From an uncultured Collinsella sp. (GTDB lineage Bacteria > Actinomycetota > Coriobacteriia > Coriobacteriales > Coriobacteriaceae), in the NCBI GenBank assembly GCA_902489955.1, contig CABUBY010000002.1, forward strand, positions 1 to 44,042: a stretch of 44,042 bases of DNA, written 5' to 3'. Position numbers and translations under genes: made by a program. Of this stretch, positions 34,986-43,341 are shown piece after piece; within the stretch, counting starts at the first letter, position 1; every line of letters begins with the position of its first letter. Below the pieces are notes generated by a model. It did no database searches, was not told the DNA's origin, and was given only the letters and a program-made list of their open reading frames with translations.

Positions 34986-35972
34986 CTACAGCGCGAAGTC
35001 GCCGCCGACGAGCGTGGAGACGGGCTCCTCGTGGTAAACGGCGGAGATGGCCTGAGCGAACTCCTCGGCGACCGAGATGGTCTTGATCTTGCCGCCGACC
35101 TCGACGGGGATGGCATCGGTGACGACGCACTCGACGATGGGGGCATCGTTCAGGCGCTCGATGGCCGGACCGGAGAAGATGCCGTGGGTGGCGCAGACGT
35201 AGATGTCGCCAGCGCCCATAGCCTTGAGCTCCTTGACGTTGGCGCACAGGGTGCCAGCGGTGTCGATCATGTCGTCGTTGATGATGCAGGTCTTACCCTT
35301 GATGTCACCGATGATGCCCATGACCTCGGCGGCGTTGTGGCGCGGACGGCCCTTGTGGGCGATGGCCAGGTCGCAGCCGAGCATGTCGGACAGCTTCTTG
35401 GCGGCCTTGGCGCGGCCCACGTCGGGGGAGACGACAACCAGGTTGTCGGTGTCGAAGTGCATGTCGTTGTAGTACTGGCCAAACAGCGGCAGTGCGGACA
35501 GGTGGTTGACCGGGATATCAAAGAAGCCCTGGATCTGGCCCTGGTGCAGGTCGAGGGTGATGATGCGGTCGACGCCGGCGCGCTCGAGCAGGTTGGCGAC
35601 GAGGCGGGCGGTGATGGGCTCGCGCGGGCCGGCCTTGCGGTCCTGGCGGGCATAGCCGTAGTGGGTGATAACGGCGGTGATGGAGCGGGCGGATGCGCGC
35701 TTGGCAGCGTCGGTGGCGATGAGCAGCTCCATGAGCATGTCGTTGACGTTGCCGCCGGCCACGGACTGAATCAGGAAGACGTCGGCGCCGCGGACGGTCT
35801 CGTCGTAGCGGGCGTAAATCTCACCGTTGGCGAACTGCTTTAGCGTAAGGCCCGAAAGCTCGACCCCAAGGTACTCAGCGATCTTCTGAGCGAGGGGACG
35901 GTTGGAGGAACCGGAATACACGCGGATGGACTTGCGCATATTCTCCGACTTCTCGGGATCATTAATCGGCAT
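34986..35972 (-). CDS. prs: Ribose-phosphate pyrophosphokinase
   Basis: A 328-residue PRPP synthetase that makes PRPP from ribose 5-phosphate and ATP for purines, pyrimidines, His and Trp. 'VSPDVGRAKAAKKLSD' and 'IINDDMIDTAGTLCANV' (the PRPP loop) are intact, as is the metal site 'DLHQGQIQGFF'. AAGGAGAAGGG precedes the ATG at 35972. It follows glmU, as is usual. A TACAAT -10 (36017-36022 on the reverse strand) is about 45 bases upstream. Confidence 0.95.
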   Translation of the reverse strand: MPINDPEKSENMRKSIRVYSGSSNRPLAQKIAEYLGVELSGLTLKQFANGEIYARYDETVRGADVFLIQSVAGGNVNDMLMELLIATDAAKRASARSITAVITHYGYARQDRKAGPREPITARLVANLLERAGVDRIITLDLHQGQIQGFFDIPVNHLSALPLFGQYYNDMHFDTDNLVVVSPDVGRAKAAKKLSDMLGCDLAIAHKGRPRHNAAEVMGIIGDIKGKTCIINDDMIDTAGTLCANVKELKAMGAGDIYVCATHGIFSGPAIERLNDAPIVECVVTDAIPVEVGGKIKTISVAEEFAQAISAVYHEEPVSTLVGGDFAL

Positions 35973-36016
35973 TACCCTTCTCCTTTATATCGAATGCCAT
36001 ATAGATGCCTTGTTGC

Positions 36017-36022
36017 ATTGTA
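36017..36022 (-). promoter_or_regulatory. Candidate -10 box of prs
   Basis: Reverse-strand TACAAT lies about 45 bases before prs. No good -35. It lies beyond the glmU terminator, so prs can be transcribed on its own. Confidence 0.35.
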
Positions 36023-36111
36023 ACCGCGCGACGGGGTTAATCGGGTCTTGATAACGTCTTTACCGTCAACGGACACGAACCGACCACTCATCCGGTTGCG
36101 CAGGTCACGAT

Positions 36112-36146
36112 AGAAAAAGGAGCCGCCCCCATGGGAACAGCTCCTT
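36112..36146 (-). terminator. Terminator of glmU
   Basis: AAGGAGC (36117-36123) pairs with GCTCCTT (36140-36146), followed on the reverse strand by TTTTTC. It lies 18 bases past the glmU stop. Confidence 0.72.
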
Positions 36147-36163
36147 AGATGCTTGGTAAAACG

Positions 36164-37576
36164 TTATACCTCGTCGTCCTCGTGCAGACGGCGGCGATAA
36201 TCGGCGGCCCAGCCCTCAATGTTTACCTGACGGGCGCGGCCCAGGCCAAGTGCATCTGCCGGGACCGGCTCGGTGATGACGGAGCCGGCGGCCACGAGCG
36301 CGCCGTCGCCGATCTGGGCGGGCGCGACCATCATGGTGTCGGAACCGATGAAGGCGTCCTTGCCGATGACGGTCTTGTGCTTGTGCACGCCGTCGTAGTT
36401 GCAGGTGATGGAGCCTGCGCCCACGTTGACGCCGGAGCCCATGGTGGTATCGCCGATGTAGGACAGGTGCGGCACCTTGGAGCCCTCGCCGATCGTGGAC
36501 TTCTTGATCTCCACGTGCGTGCCGGCCTTGGAGCCGTCGAGCATGTGGGTGCCCGGGCGCAGGTAGGCGCGCGGGCCGCAGTCGACGCCGTTCTCGATGA
36601 CGGCCTCGATGGCGATGGTCTCATCGATGATGCAGCCGCTGCCGACGGTGGTGTCGGTGAGACGGCTGTTGGGGCCGAGCTGGCACTCCTCGCCCACGGT
36701 GACGTGGCCGATCAGGTGCGTCTGCGGCCACACGACGGTGTCGCGGCCGATGGTGGCGTCGGGGCCGATCCAGGCCTGCGTGGGGTCGATGAAGGTAACG
36801 CCCTCGGCCATCCAGTGCTCGTTGATGCGGTCGCGCGCGATGGCGGTGAGCTGCGCGAGCTGGATGCGGCTGTTGACGCCCAGGCCGTCGCGGTAGTCAT
36901 CGCAGTGGAAGATGGAGACTGCCTGGCCGTGGCCCTTGAGGATCTCGAGCATGTCGGGCAGATAGTACTCGGACTGCGCGTTGTCGTTGCCGATCTCGTC
37001 AATGTGCGCGGCGAGCTGCGCGCCGTCGAAGGCGTAGCAGCCGGCGTTGCACTCGAGCAGCGTGGCGGCCTGCTCGGGTGTGCAGTCCTTCTGCTCGATG
37101 ATGCGTTCGATCTGGCCGTCGGCACCCAGCTTGATGCGGCCGTAGCCGAAGGGGTCGGGCGGGGTCATGGTCATGACGGTGCAGGCGAGCTCGCCGGTGG
37201 CGACGGTCTGCGCGAACTTGGCGACGGTGTCGGCGGTGATGAGCGGCAGGTCGCCGTTGAGCACGACGACGGGGCCTTGCGTGATGCCGCAGGCCTCGAG
37301 CGCGACCTTCACGGCGTGACCGGTGCCCAGGCGCTCGGTCTGCTCAACGCACTCGACTTTGGTGGCGCTGTTGGCGTAGGCGCCGTCGATCAGGGCGCGC
37401 ATCTCGTCGGCGTGGCTGCCGATGACGACCACGACGCGGCTGCAGCCGGCCTTGATGGTAGCGTCGACGATCCACTGGACCATGGGCTTGCCCAGGATCT
37501 TGTGCGAAACCTTACAGTGGTTCGACTTCATGCGGGTGCCCTCGCCGGCAGCGAGGATAATTGCGGTTGCGTCCAT
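36164..37576 (-). CDS. glmU: Bifunctional UDP-GlcNAc pyrophosphorylase / GlcN-1-P acetyltransferase
   Basis: A 470-residue GlmU that makes UDP-GlcNAc for peptidoglycan. The N-terminal uridyltransferase has 'IILAAGEGTRMKS' and 'QTERLGTGHAV'. The C-terminal left-handed helix has hexapeptide repeats and the acetyltransferase segment 'HLSYIGDTTMGSGVNVGAG', where His is catalytic in the family. The ATG at 37576 follows AGGAGAT; the frame stays open upstream but lacks conserved sequence. It is divergent from the ECF transporter operon. Confidence 0.95.
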   Translation of the reverse strand: MDATAIILAAGEGTRMKSNHCKVSHKILGKPMVQWIVDATIKAGCSRVVVVIGSHADEMRALIDGAYANSATKVECVEQTERLGTGHAVKVALEACGITQGPVVVLNGDLPLITADTVAKFAQTVATGELACTVMTMTPPDPFGYGRIKLGADGQIERIIEQKDCTPEQAATLLECNAGCYAFDGAQLAAHIDEIGNDNAQSEYYLPDMLEILKGHGQAVSIFHCDDYRDGLGVNSRIQLAQLTAIARDRINEHWMAEGVTFIDPTQAWIGPDATIGRDTVVWPQTHLIGHVTVGEECQLGPNSRLTDTTVGSGCIIDETIAIEAVIENGVDCGPRAYLRPGTHMLDGSKAGTHVEIKKSTIGEGSKVPHLSYIGDTTMGSGVNVGAGSITCNYDGVHKHKTVIGKDAFIGSDTMMVAPAQIGDGALVAAGSVITEPVPADALGLGRARQVNIEGWAADYRRRLHEDDEV

Positions 37577-37775
37577 GTGATCTCCTGTTACGTTATAGAG
37601 ACGTGCGTTTGGAAACGATACACGGCGCAATATGATACCGCAGGCATATGTTGAGCGCGTAGCGATTGGTTTGCGGCGGTTGAGGCTTGCGCCGCCGGCG
37701 TGGCGTTTGCACTGCTTGCGTGCGGCGTTGGCGGTGCTGCGGAGCTGTCGTTTGAGCGAGGGGACGGGGGTGCCC

Positions 37776-38663
37776 GTGGACAACATACAAGAGGAGTTTG
37801 GCGGCGAGCCCGTCGCGGCGTTCTCGATGTCGCATCCGGCTGTGCCGGCACTCTATATAGTGCTGACGCTGGGGCTCACCATGTTCTCGATGCAACCAGT
37901 GCTGATCGCGCTGTCACTTGCGGGCGGGCTGGCGTATGGATTTGCGACGCGTGGGGCTGCCCGCACGCTGGGCGCACTCCGCTGGCAGCTGCCGGTGATT
38001 TTGATTATCGCGCTGGTCAATCCGCTGTTTAGCGCCTCGGGCTCGACGGAGCTGTTCCGTATTGGCATGCGCGCGGTGTATCTGGAGAGCATGGTATATG
38101 GCCTGTGCATGGGTGGGCTGTTTGTGGCGAGCGTGCTGTGGTTTGAGGCCGCGGCATCGATGCTCGAATACGACAAGGTGCTTGCGCTGCTGGGCAATGC
38201 CGCACCGGTGATTGCGCTCATGATCTCGATGTGCATGCGGCTTATCCCGCAGTTTTTGCGCCGCGGCCGCACGGTGCTGGCGGTGCAAGATGCGATTGAC
38301 GTGCCGGGGCGCGCGCCGGCCGACCCCGTGCGCTCGCGCCTGCGGGCATCGAGTGTGTTGATGGGCTGGGGCATGGAAGATTCGCTGGAGCGCGCGGACG
38401 CGATGCGCTCGCGCGGGTGGGGTGCCGCGACGCGTCGTACGACGTATGCGCGGTATCGACTGGGGCGCGGCGATGTTGCTGCGCTGGTTGGGCTTGCACT
38501 GTTTGGCGTGGTCACGGTGACAGTGGCGTGGACCGCGACGACGCAGTATTCGTTTTATCCGCAGCTCTCGGTGCCGGCGCCGTGGCCGGGCTATGTCGTG
38601 TACGCTGCCTGGATGGTGCTGCCTTGTGCGTTGCACGCGATTGATGAGGAGAGGTTTGGCTGA
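37776..38663 (+). CDS. ECF transporter T component (EcfT)
   Basis: A 295-residue membrane protein that couples the ATPases to the S component. About five helices and the two cytoplasmic 'coupling' motifs are visible: 'AVQDAIDVPGRAPADPVRSR' and 'ERADAMRSRGWGAATRRT' (the A-R-S/G type). The start is uncertain: GTG at 37776 or 37770 sits after GAGGGGACG, and ATG at 37830 is also possible. The ATPase gene overlaps its stop. No B12 or thiamine riboswitch was recognised in the 200 bases upstream. Confidence 0.82.
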   Translation: MDNIQEEFGGEPVAAFSMSHPAVPALYIVLTLGLTMFSMQPVLIALSLAGGLAYGFATRGAARTLGALRWQLPVILIIALVNPLFSASGSTELFRIGMRAVYLESMVYGLCMGGLFVASVLWFEAAASMLEYDKVLALLGNAAPVIALMISMCMRLIPQFLRRGRTVLAVQDAIDVPGRAPADPVRSRLRASSVLMGWGMEDSLERADAMRSRGWGAATRRTTYARYRLGRGDVAALVGLALFGVVTVTVAWTATTQYSFYPQLSVPAPWPGYVVYAAWMVLPCALHAIDEERFG

Positions 38664-40306
38664 TGGCTCGGTTTGATAGGAGCTCGGCGGCGGGCGTGGC
38701 ATATGGCTCGGCCGCGCCGGCGATTGAGGTGCGAGGCCTTAGTTTTGCCTATCCCGGGGCCGAGGCACCGGTGCTCGAGGGGCTTGATTGGTGTGTTCCC
38801 CAAGGTGCGTTTGCGCTGCTTGTTGGCGGTACCGGTTCGGGCAAGTCGACGCTGCTGTCGCTGCTCAAGCCCGAGATCGCTCCGGCGGGTACGCGCTCCG
38901 GCGAGCTGCGCGTGCTGGGCGAGCCCGTCGCCGACATGGACGTGCGGGCATCGGCGGAGCGCGTGGGTTATGTGTTCCAGGATCCCGAGAACCAGATCGT
39001 GTGCGAAACCGTGTGGCACGAGATGGCGTTTGGCCTAGAGAATCTGGGTGTGTCGCGCGACGAGATGCGCCGTCGCGTAGCTGAGACCAGCTATTTCTTT
39101 GGGCTGGAAGATTGGCTTCATCGCGATGCCGATACGCTTTCTGGTGGCCGCAAGCAGCTGCTGTCGTTGGCGGCCGTCCTGGCGCTGCGTCCGCGTGTGC
39201 TGCTGCTCGACGAGCCCACGTCTCAGCTCGATCCCGTTGCCGAGAAGAATTTTCTGCACGCGCTGTTTCGTGTGAATCGCGAGCTGGGCTGCACGGTTGT
39301 TGTGGCTACGCATCAACCGCGGCCGATGCTCGAGTATGCGACGTGTGCGTACCGGATTGAGGACGGTCGCGTGCGCGAGGTGGCGGATATGGCTTCTTTG
39401 GGACGCCGAGAATCGCTGTTTTCCGATGACATGTTGGGGTGGGGTGCCATCCGATGTGCAAAAAACGGAGTATTCAGCAGGCGTGAGGACAATTTGGGCT
39501 CTCTGGAGCCGCCCGGGGACGTATCGAGCGCGAAAAAAAGTTCGGAATTGGACAAATCGTCCGAATTTGTGGCGCAAACGTCGCTCAAGAACGGCTCGGA
39601 AGCCTTCCCGCGCACGGATGGAAGCAGAATACTCCAAAAAATGCACGCTGGGTCGGCTACCACCCTGGCAGGGAGCTGGTTTCGCTACGATCGCGCGGGC
39701 GGTTGGGTGCTGCGCGGGCTCGATGCGTCGTTTTCGGCTGGCGCGGTGCATGCGGTTGTTGGCGGTAACGGCTGCGGCAAGTCGACAATGCTTTCGGTGC
39801 TGGCGAAGACCGCCAAGCTGCAGCGCGGCCGCATGATGCGCGGAGCGGCCTCGGCGGCGCTGCTGCCTCAGAATCCCAAAGCATTGCTGGTTGCCGAGAC
39901 GGTGCGCGACGAACTGATGGAATGGGCTTCGACTTGCGGATACGACGAGGCCGCAGCACAGGAGCAGGTGGCGCGCCTGGGTTTGGCGGGCTTGGAGGCA
40001 CGTCATCCGTACGACCTTTCGGGCGGCCAGCGCCAGCTGCTTGCGTTGGCAAAGCTGCTGCTGATTGGCCCCGAGCTGCTGCTGCTCGACGAACCCACGA
40101 AGGGTTTGGACCTGGCCAGCCGCCGCATTATCGCTCGCGCCCTGCGTGACCACGCACAGGCAGGCGGCACCGTCATCATGGCTACGCACGATTTGGACTT
40201 TGCCGAGCAGGTAGCCGACGACGTCGCCATGATGTTTGACGGCGAGATTGCCTGCGTGGAGCTCCCGGCCGACTTCTTTGCCGACAACGTGTTCTATAGG
40301 GCGTGA
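38663..40306 (+). CDS. Fused double ECF ATPase (EcfA-EcfA')
   Basis: A 547-residue protein with two complete ATPase domains. Domain 1: Walker A GGTGSGKST (55-63), signature LSGG (159-162), Walker B VLLLDEP. Domain 2: Walker A GGNGCGKST (367-375), signature LSGG (452-455), Walker B LLLLDEP. In most ECF systems these are two proteins, EcfA1 and EcfA2. The linker (about 265-328) is encoded by a 189-bp element with terminal repeats. The start overlaps the EcfT stop by one base. Confidence 0.9.
   Translation: MARFDRSSAAGVAYGSAAPAIEVRGLSFAYPGAEAPVLEGLDWCVPQGAFALLVGGTGSGKSTLLSLLKPEIAPAGTRSGELRVLGEPVADMDVRASAERVGYVFQDPENQIVCETVWHEMAFGLENLGVSRDEMRRRVAETSYFFGLEDWLHRDADTLSGGRKQLLSLAAVLALRPRVLLLDEPTSQLDPVAEKNFLHALFRVNRELGCTVVVATHQPRPMLEYATCAYRIEDGRVREVADMASLGRRESLFSDDMLGWGAIRCAKNGVFSRREDNLGSLEPPGDVSSAKKSSELDKSSEFVAQTSLKNGSEAFPRTDGSRILQKMHAGSATTLAGSWFRYDRAGGWVLRGLDASFSAGAVHAVVGGNGCGKSTMLSVLAKTAKLQRGRMMRGAASAALLPQNPKALLVAETVRDELMEWASTCGYDEAAAQEQVARLGLAGLEARHPYDLSGGQRQLLALAKLLLIGPELLLLDEPTKGLDLASRRIIARALRDHAQAGGTVIMATHDLDFAEQVADDVAMMFDGEIACVELPADFFADNVFYRA
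39457..39645. repeat. In-frame 189-bp palindromic element inside the fused ECF ATPase
   Basis: The ends are TGCA-N6-GGAGTATTC-A-GC (39457-39478) and the complement of TGCA-N6-GGAGTATTC-T-GC (39624-39645). The length is 189 bp, exactly 63 codons, and no stop is created. The encoded residues 265-328 are rich in Ser, Lys and Glu and lie between the two ATPase domains. A nested stem GGAC-AAATC-GTCC sits in the middle. Confidence 0.7.
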
Positions 40307-40310
40307 TGGG

Positions 40311-41024
40311 ATGACGGACTGTCGTTTCTCGCGCTTGCTTGCAAAACTGGAGATCCCGCTGCTGCTGGCGGTTCCTGCGGTGATGGCTGCGGCGTTGCTG
40401 GCAGGTATTGAGCAGGCGGCGCTTGCCATGCTTGTCGTGGTGGCACTGGTGCTTGCACTGTTCTTTGCGGGTTACGAGGCGTCGCGCCCGGGCCTGCGCC
40501 AGATTATGCCCACGCTGGTGTTGGCGGCGTTGGCCGCGGCGGGGCGCATCTTGTTCGGTCCCATTCCCGACTTTAAACCGGTGAGTGCCATCGCCATTAT
40601 CGCGGGGGCGACGCTTGGTCGCCGCAATGGTTTTATGGTTGGCGCACTGGCGGCGCTGACCAGCAATTTCTTTTTTGGACAGGGCATGTGGACGCCGTGG
40701 CAGATGTATGCCTGGGGGCTGGTTGGCTATGTTGGCGGCGCGCTAGCGTATGCGGGTGCGTTCGACCGCGTCGACGGCACCGTGCGCATGCCAGCACTGC
40801 TGGCGTACGGCTTTGCGTCGGGCCTGCTCTATGGCGTCGTGATCAACGCGTATGACATCATTGGTTTTGTACAGCCGCTTACTTGGGCGGGTGCCGTGGC
40901 GCGTCTTGCCACGGCAGTGCCGTTCGATATTACGCACGGCCTTGCGACCTGCGTGTTTTTGGCCGCCTTGTACAAGCCTTGGTGCCGTCGCATTAACCGT
41001 GTCGTCGTGAAATACGGGCTGTAA
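40311..41024 (+). CDS. ECF transporter S component, CbrT-like
   Basis: A 237-residue membrane protein with about six helices that should bind the substrate. 'GRILFGPIPDFKPVSAIAI' and 'GALAALTSNFFFGQGMWTP' are features I associate with the CbrT/cobalamin-type S components. The true substrate cannot be read from the sequence. The ATG at 40311 is 4 bases after the ATPase stop with only a weak site. It completes a T-A-A-S operon. Confidence 0.8.
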   Translation: MTDCRFSRLLAKLEIPLLLAVPAVMAAALLAGIEQAALAMLVVVALVLALFFAGYEASRPGLRQIMPTLVLAALAAAGRILFGPIPDFKPVSAIAIIAGATLGRRNGFMVGALAALTSNFFFGQGMWTPWQMYAWGLVGYVGGALAYAGAFDRVDGTVRMPALLAYGFASGLLYGVVINAYDIIGFVQPLTWAGAVARLATAVPFDITHGLATCVFLAALYKPWCRRINRVVVKYGL

Positions 41025-41063
41025 GGCCGGTTGCACTGGGGCGAGAATCAATACTGCTTCGGT

Positions 41064-41231
41064 GCCATTTCAAAACTATGCCGGTTTACGGGGCTAGATT
41101 GGCGCAGGCAGACCATGCCGGCTTTTTTCGAAATAGAGCAAGCCGTTCACCTGCGGTTTTATTATCTCGGAATTGCGTATGGTTGGGGGTTCGCGATTCA
41201 GCCCCGTAAACCGGCATAGTTTTGGAATGGC
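41064..41231. repeat. Tandem unit 1: 32-bp arms, 168 bp
   Basis: Arm 41064-41095 pairs with 41200-41231 over all 32 bases with one G-T pair. The 104-nt interior has CAGACCATG, a T-run, ACCTGCGGTTTT and TGGTTGGGGG, all also present in unit 2. The arms themselves are unlike those of unit 2. Confidence 0.85.
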
Positions 41232-41273
41232 CGGCTGATATGACGGGCATCGTGGCCCTCAGAGAGCCAAATT

Positions 41274-41314
41274 GATCCATTTTCTTCCGTCCCCAGATGT
41301 CCCCAGGGAATCAG
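41274..41314. repeat. Tail motif of unit 1
   Basis: TTGATCCATTTTCTTCCGTC, then CCCAG, ATGTCCCC and AGGGAATCA. It matches the tail of unit 2 at most positions; TGATCC and GGAATCA can pair imperfectly. Confidence 0.7.
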
Positions 41315-41326
41315 TTGACGGCGCTT

Positions 41327-41486
41327 GCCACGAAACTGGCCCATCTACTACGTTTAGCTTGATACTCCAGACCATGACCGCGTTTTATGAAAAACCGCAG
41401 GCTTTCTACCTGCGGTTTTCTTTTTGCGTTGTTCGCTGTGGTTGAGGGTGGTGGCTTAAACGTAGTAGATGGGCGTGTTTCGTGGC
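41327..41486. repeat. Tandem unit 2: 32-bp arms, 160 bp
   Basis: Arm 41327-41358 (GCCACGAAAC...) pairs with 41454-41486 with a 2-base internal mismatch and one extra A. The interior carries the same CAGACCATG, ACCTGCGGTTTT and TGGTTGAGGG landmarks as unit 1. Confidence 0.85.
41393..41425 (+). terminator. Hairpin terminator inside unit 2
   Basis: AAACCGCAGG pairs with CCTGCGGTTT around CTTTCTA, followed by TCTTTTTG. It can end the ECF operon. Confidence 0.7.
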
Positions 41487-41522
41487 GGATGGGTCACGCG
41501 GATACTCTCACGAGGCCCAAAA

Positions 41523-41553
41523 TGATCCGTTTTCCTCCGTCCCCAGGGGATCA
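41523..41553. repeat. Tail motif of unit 2
   Basis: TGATCCGTTTTCCTCCGTCC, then CCAGGGGATCA: TGATCC pairs with GGATCA. It also resembles the arms of the palindrome at 10573-10679. It lies 8 bases before the xth stop on the opposite strand. Confidence 0.7.
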
Positions 41554-41560
41554 GCTGGGG

Positions 41561-42379
41561 CTAGAGCTCTAGCGCGAGGGTGACGGGGCAGTGGTCGCTG
41601 CCGAAGATGTCGCCGCGGATGCCGGTGTCGCGTACGTTGTCGGCGATTGCGTCGCTTACCAGGAAGTAGTCGATGCGCCAGCCTGCGTTGTTCTTGCGGG
41701 CATTAAAGCGATAGCTCCACCAGCTGTAGACGCCCTCGACGCCGGGGTTTGCCGTGCGCCAGGTATCGGTAAAGCCGGCGTTGAGTAGCTCGGTGAACTT
41801 GCCGCGCTCCTCGTCCGAAAAGCCCGCGTTGCCGCGGTTGGACTTGGGGTTCTTAAGGTCGATCTCCTCGTGCGCCACGTTAAAGTCGCCACAGGTCACG
41901 ACGGGTTTGCCGGTCTCGCGCTCGAGCGCGTTCAAAAAGCCGCGGTAAGCATCGTCCCAGGCCATGCGCACGTCGATGCGGGCGAGTTCATTTTGGGCGT
42001 TGGGCGTATAGACGTCGACAAACCAAAACTTGTCGAACTCGAGCGCGCAGACGCGGCCCTCGGTCGCGGCTTGGGCAACGAGCTCGGCAGCCTCGCCTTC
42101 GCCGGCGTAGGGTAGCAGCGCATCGGCGTGCAGCACGCGCAGCGGTTCCTGGCGGCTAAAGACCGCGGTGCCCGAATAGCCTTTACGCTCGGCGTAGCTC
42201 CAGGTTTGGTGGTAGCCGGGCAGGTCGATATCGACCTGGCCCTCCTGCAGCTTGGTCTCTTGCAGCGCCAGGATATCGACGTCGAGTTCTTGCGCGATCT
42301 GGATAAAGCTCGGGTCCTTTTTGAGCACGGCGCGCAGGCCGTTGACGTTCCACGAGGCGAAAGTGTAAGTCTGAGGCAT
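41561..42379 (-). CDS. xth: Exodeoxyribonuclease III
   Basis: A 272-residue ExoIII/AP endonuclease for base-excision repair. 'FASWNVNGLRAVL' opens the fold, Glu41 in 'LALQETKL' binds the metal, 'CGDFNVAH' holds the Asp-Asn pair, and Asp262-His263 in 'GSDHCPV' form the catalytic end. AAAGGA precedes the ATG. It is divergent from the sirtuin gene with 114 bases between. Confidence 0.94.
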   Translation of the reverse strand: MPQTYTFASWNVNGLRAVLKKDPSFIQIAQELDVDILALQETKLQEGQVDIDLPGYHQTWSYAERKGYSGTAVFSRQEPLRVLHADALLPYAGEGEAAELVAQAATEGRVCALEFDKFWFVDVYTPNAQNELARIDVRMAWDDAYRGFLNALERETGKPVVTCGDFNVAHEEIDLKNPKSNRGNAGFSDEERGKFTELLNAGFTDTWRTANPGVEGVYSWWSYRFNARKNNAGWRIDYFLVSDAIADNVRDTGIRGDIFGSDHCPVTLALEL

Positions 42380-42493
42380 GGTGTCCTTTCGACGGGGTTT
42401 GCAGGCTTAAGATTAGCGCAACAGGGGCGGGGTGGGCTCTGTGGGCGACGGCGCAATCGCGGCCGCCCCGACCAACATGGACGGAGGACAAAC

Positions 42494-43246
42494 ATGACGC
42501 AAGCGATAACAGATCCCAGGCGGGCCTCCGCCGCGCTGGCGGAGCTGTTCAATACCCACGAGCGCGTGGTGTTCTTTGGCGGCGCTGGTGTTTCCACGGC
42601 AAGCGGCATTCCCGATTTTCGCAGCGTGGACGGCCTGTATCACCAGCAGTTTGCCTATCCGCCCGAGACCATGCTGTCGCACAGCTTTTACGAGACACAT
42701 CCGGCGGAGTTCTTCGACTTTTACCGAACCAAGATGATCGCGCTTAACGCTAAGCCCAACCGCTGCCACACCAAGCTGGCCGAACTGGAGCGAGCCGGCA
42801 AGCTCGACGCCGTGGTGACGCAAAACATCGACGGCTTGCATCAGATGGCGGGCTCGCAGCGCGTGTTTGAGTTGCACGGATCGGTCCATCGCAACATTTG
42901 CCAGTCGTGCGGAGCGGTCTATAGCGCCGAGTGGATTTGCTCGCGCGAGCACGAGGACGCCGCGGGCGTGCCCGTGTGCCCCGCGTGCGGTGGTCGCATC
43001 AAGCCCGATGTGGTGCTCTACGAAGAGCCGCTCGACGAGCATGTGTTGACCGGTGCCGTTGTCGCCATCGCCGCGGCCGATGCCCTCATTGTAGGCGGGA
43101 CCTCGCTCGTGGTGTATCCGGCGGCGGGCCTTACACGCTACTTTACCGGCGATACGCTGGCCATATGCAACCTTGCTCCCACCGATCAGGATGCAAATGC
43201 CGACCTGCTGATTTCTTGCGACATCGCGGCCGCGTTTGCGTTCTAG
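42494..43246 (+). CDS. NAD-dependent protein deacylase (sirtuin)
   Basis: A 250-residue CobB/Sir2-type enzyme that removes acyl groups from lysine using NAD. 'GGAGVSTASGIPDFRS' (29-44) and 'TQNIDGLH' (109-116) bind NAD, His128 in 'FELHGS' is the catalytic base, and Cys136, Cys139, Cys162 and Cys165 form the zinc site. GGAGGA ends 5 bases before the ATG at 42494; the frame is open further upstream but lies over the xth gene. folP follows after 95 bases. Confidence 0.93.
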   Translation: MTQAITDPRRASAALAELFNTHERVVFFGGAGVSTASGIPDFRSVDGLYHQQFAYPPETMLSHSFYETHPAEFFDFYRTKMIALNAKPNRCHTKLAELERAGKLDAVVTQNIDGLHQMAGSQRVFELHGSVHRNICQSCGAVYSAEWICSREHEDAAGVPVCPACGGRIKPDVVLYEEPLDEHVLTGAVVAIAAADALIVGGTSLVVYPAAGLTRYFTGDTLAICNLAPTDQDANADLLISCDIAAAFAF

Positions 43247-43260
43247 CCCGCGCGCGCGGA

Positions 43261-43266
43261 TACAAT
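43261..43266 (+). promoter_or_regulatory. Candidate -10 box of folP
   Basis: TACAAT lies 75 bases before folP. The -35 candidate TTGCGT (43236-43241) is 19 bases away, which is wide. CCGCCG...CGGCGG in the leader may form a stem. Confidence 0.35.
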
Positions 43267-43341
43267 AGAAAGACTGAGTGCAAAGCGACCCCGCCGCCAG
43301 CTCCCCAAGCTCGGCGGCGTGGGCATTTTAGGAGGATGTTC

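Larger units (their letters stand above)
41025..41560. other. Intergenic region made of two tandem repeat units
   Basis: This 536-base gap has no gene. It is almost filled by two units, each with 32-bp inverted arms, a related core and a tail with a GATCC...GTCCCC motif (41064-41314 and 41327-41553). A terminator-type hairpin is inside the second unit. Confidence 0.75.

Noticed and set aside
36149..37654. Forward open frame of 501 codons
   Set aside because: Antisense to glmU, which has clear motifs; composition is Asp/Gly/Val/Ala-rich shadow.
37577..37775. Cobalamin or thiamine riboswitch ahead of the ECF genes
   Set aside because: Looked for the B12 box and thiamine core motifs; neither is visible.
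39035..40429. Reverse-strand open frame of 464 codons
   Set aside because: Antisense to the fused ECF ATPase; no recognisable domain or ribosome binding site.
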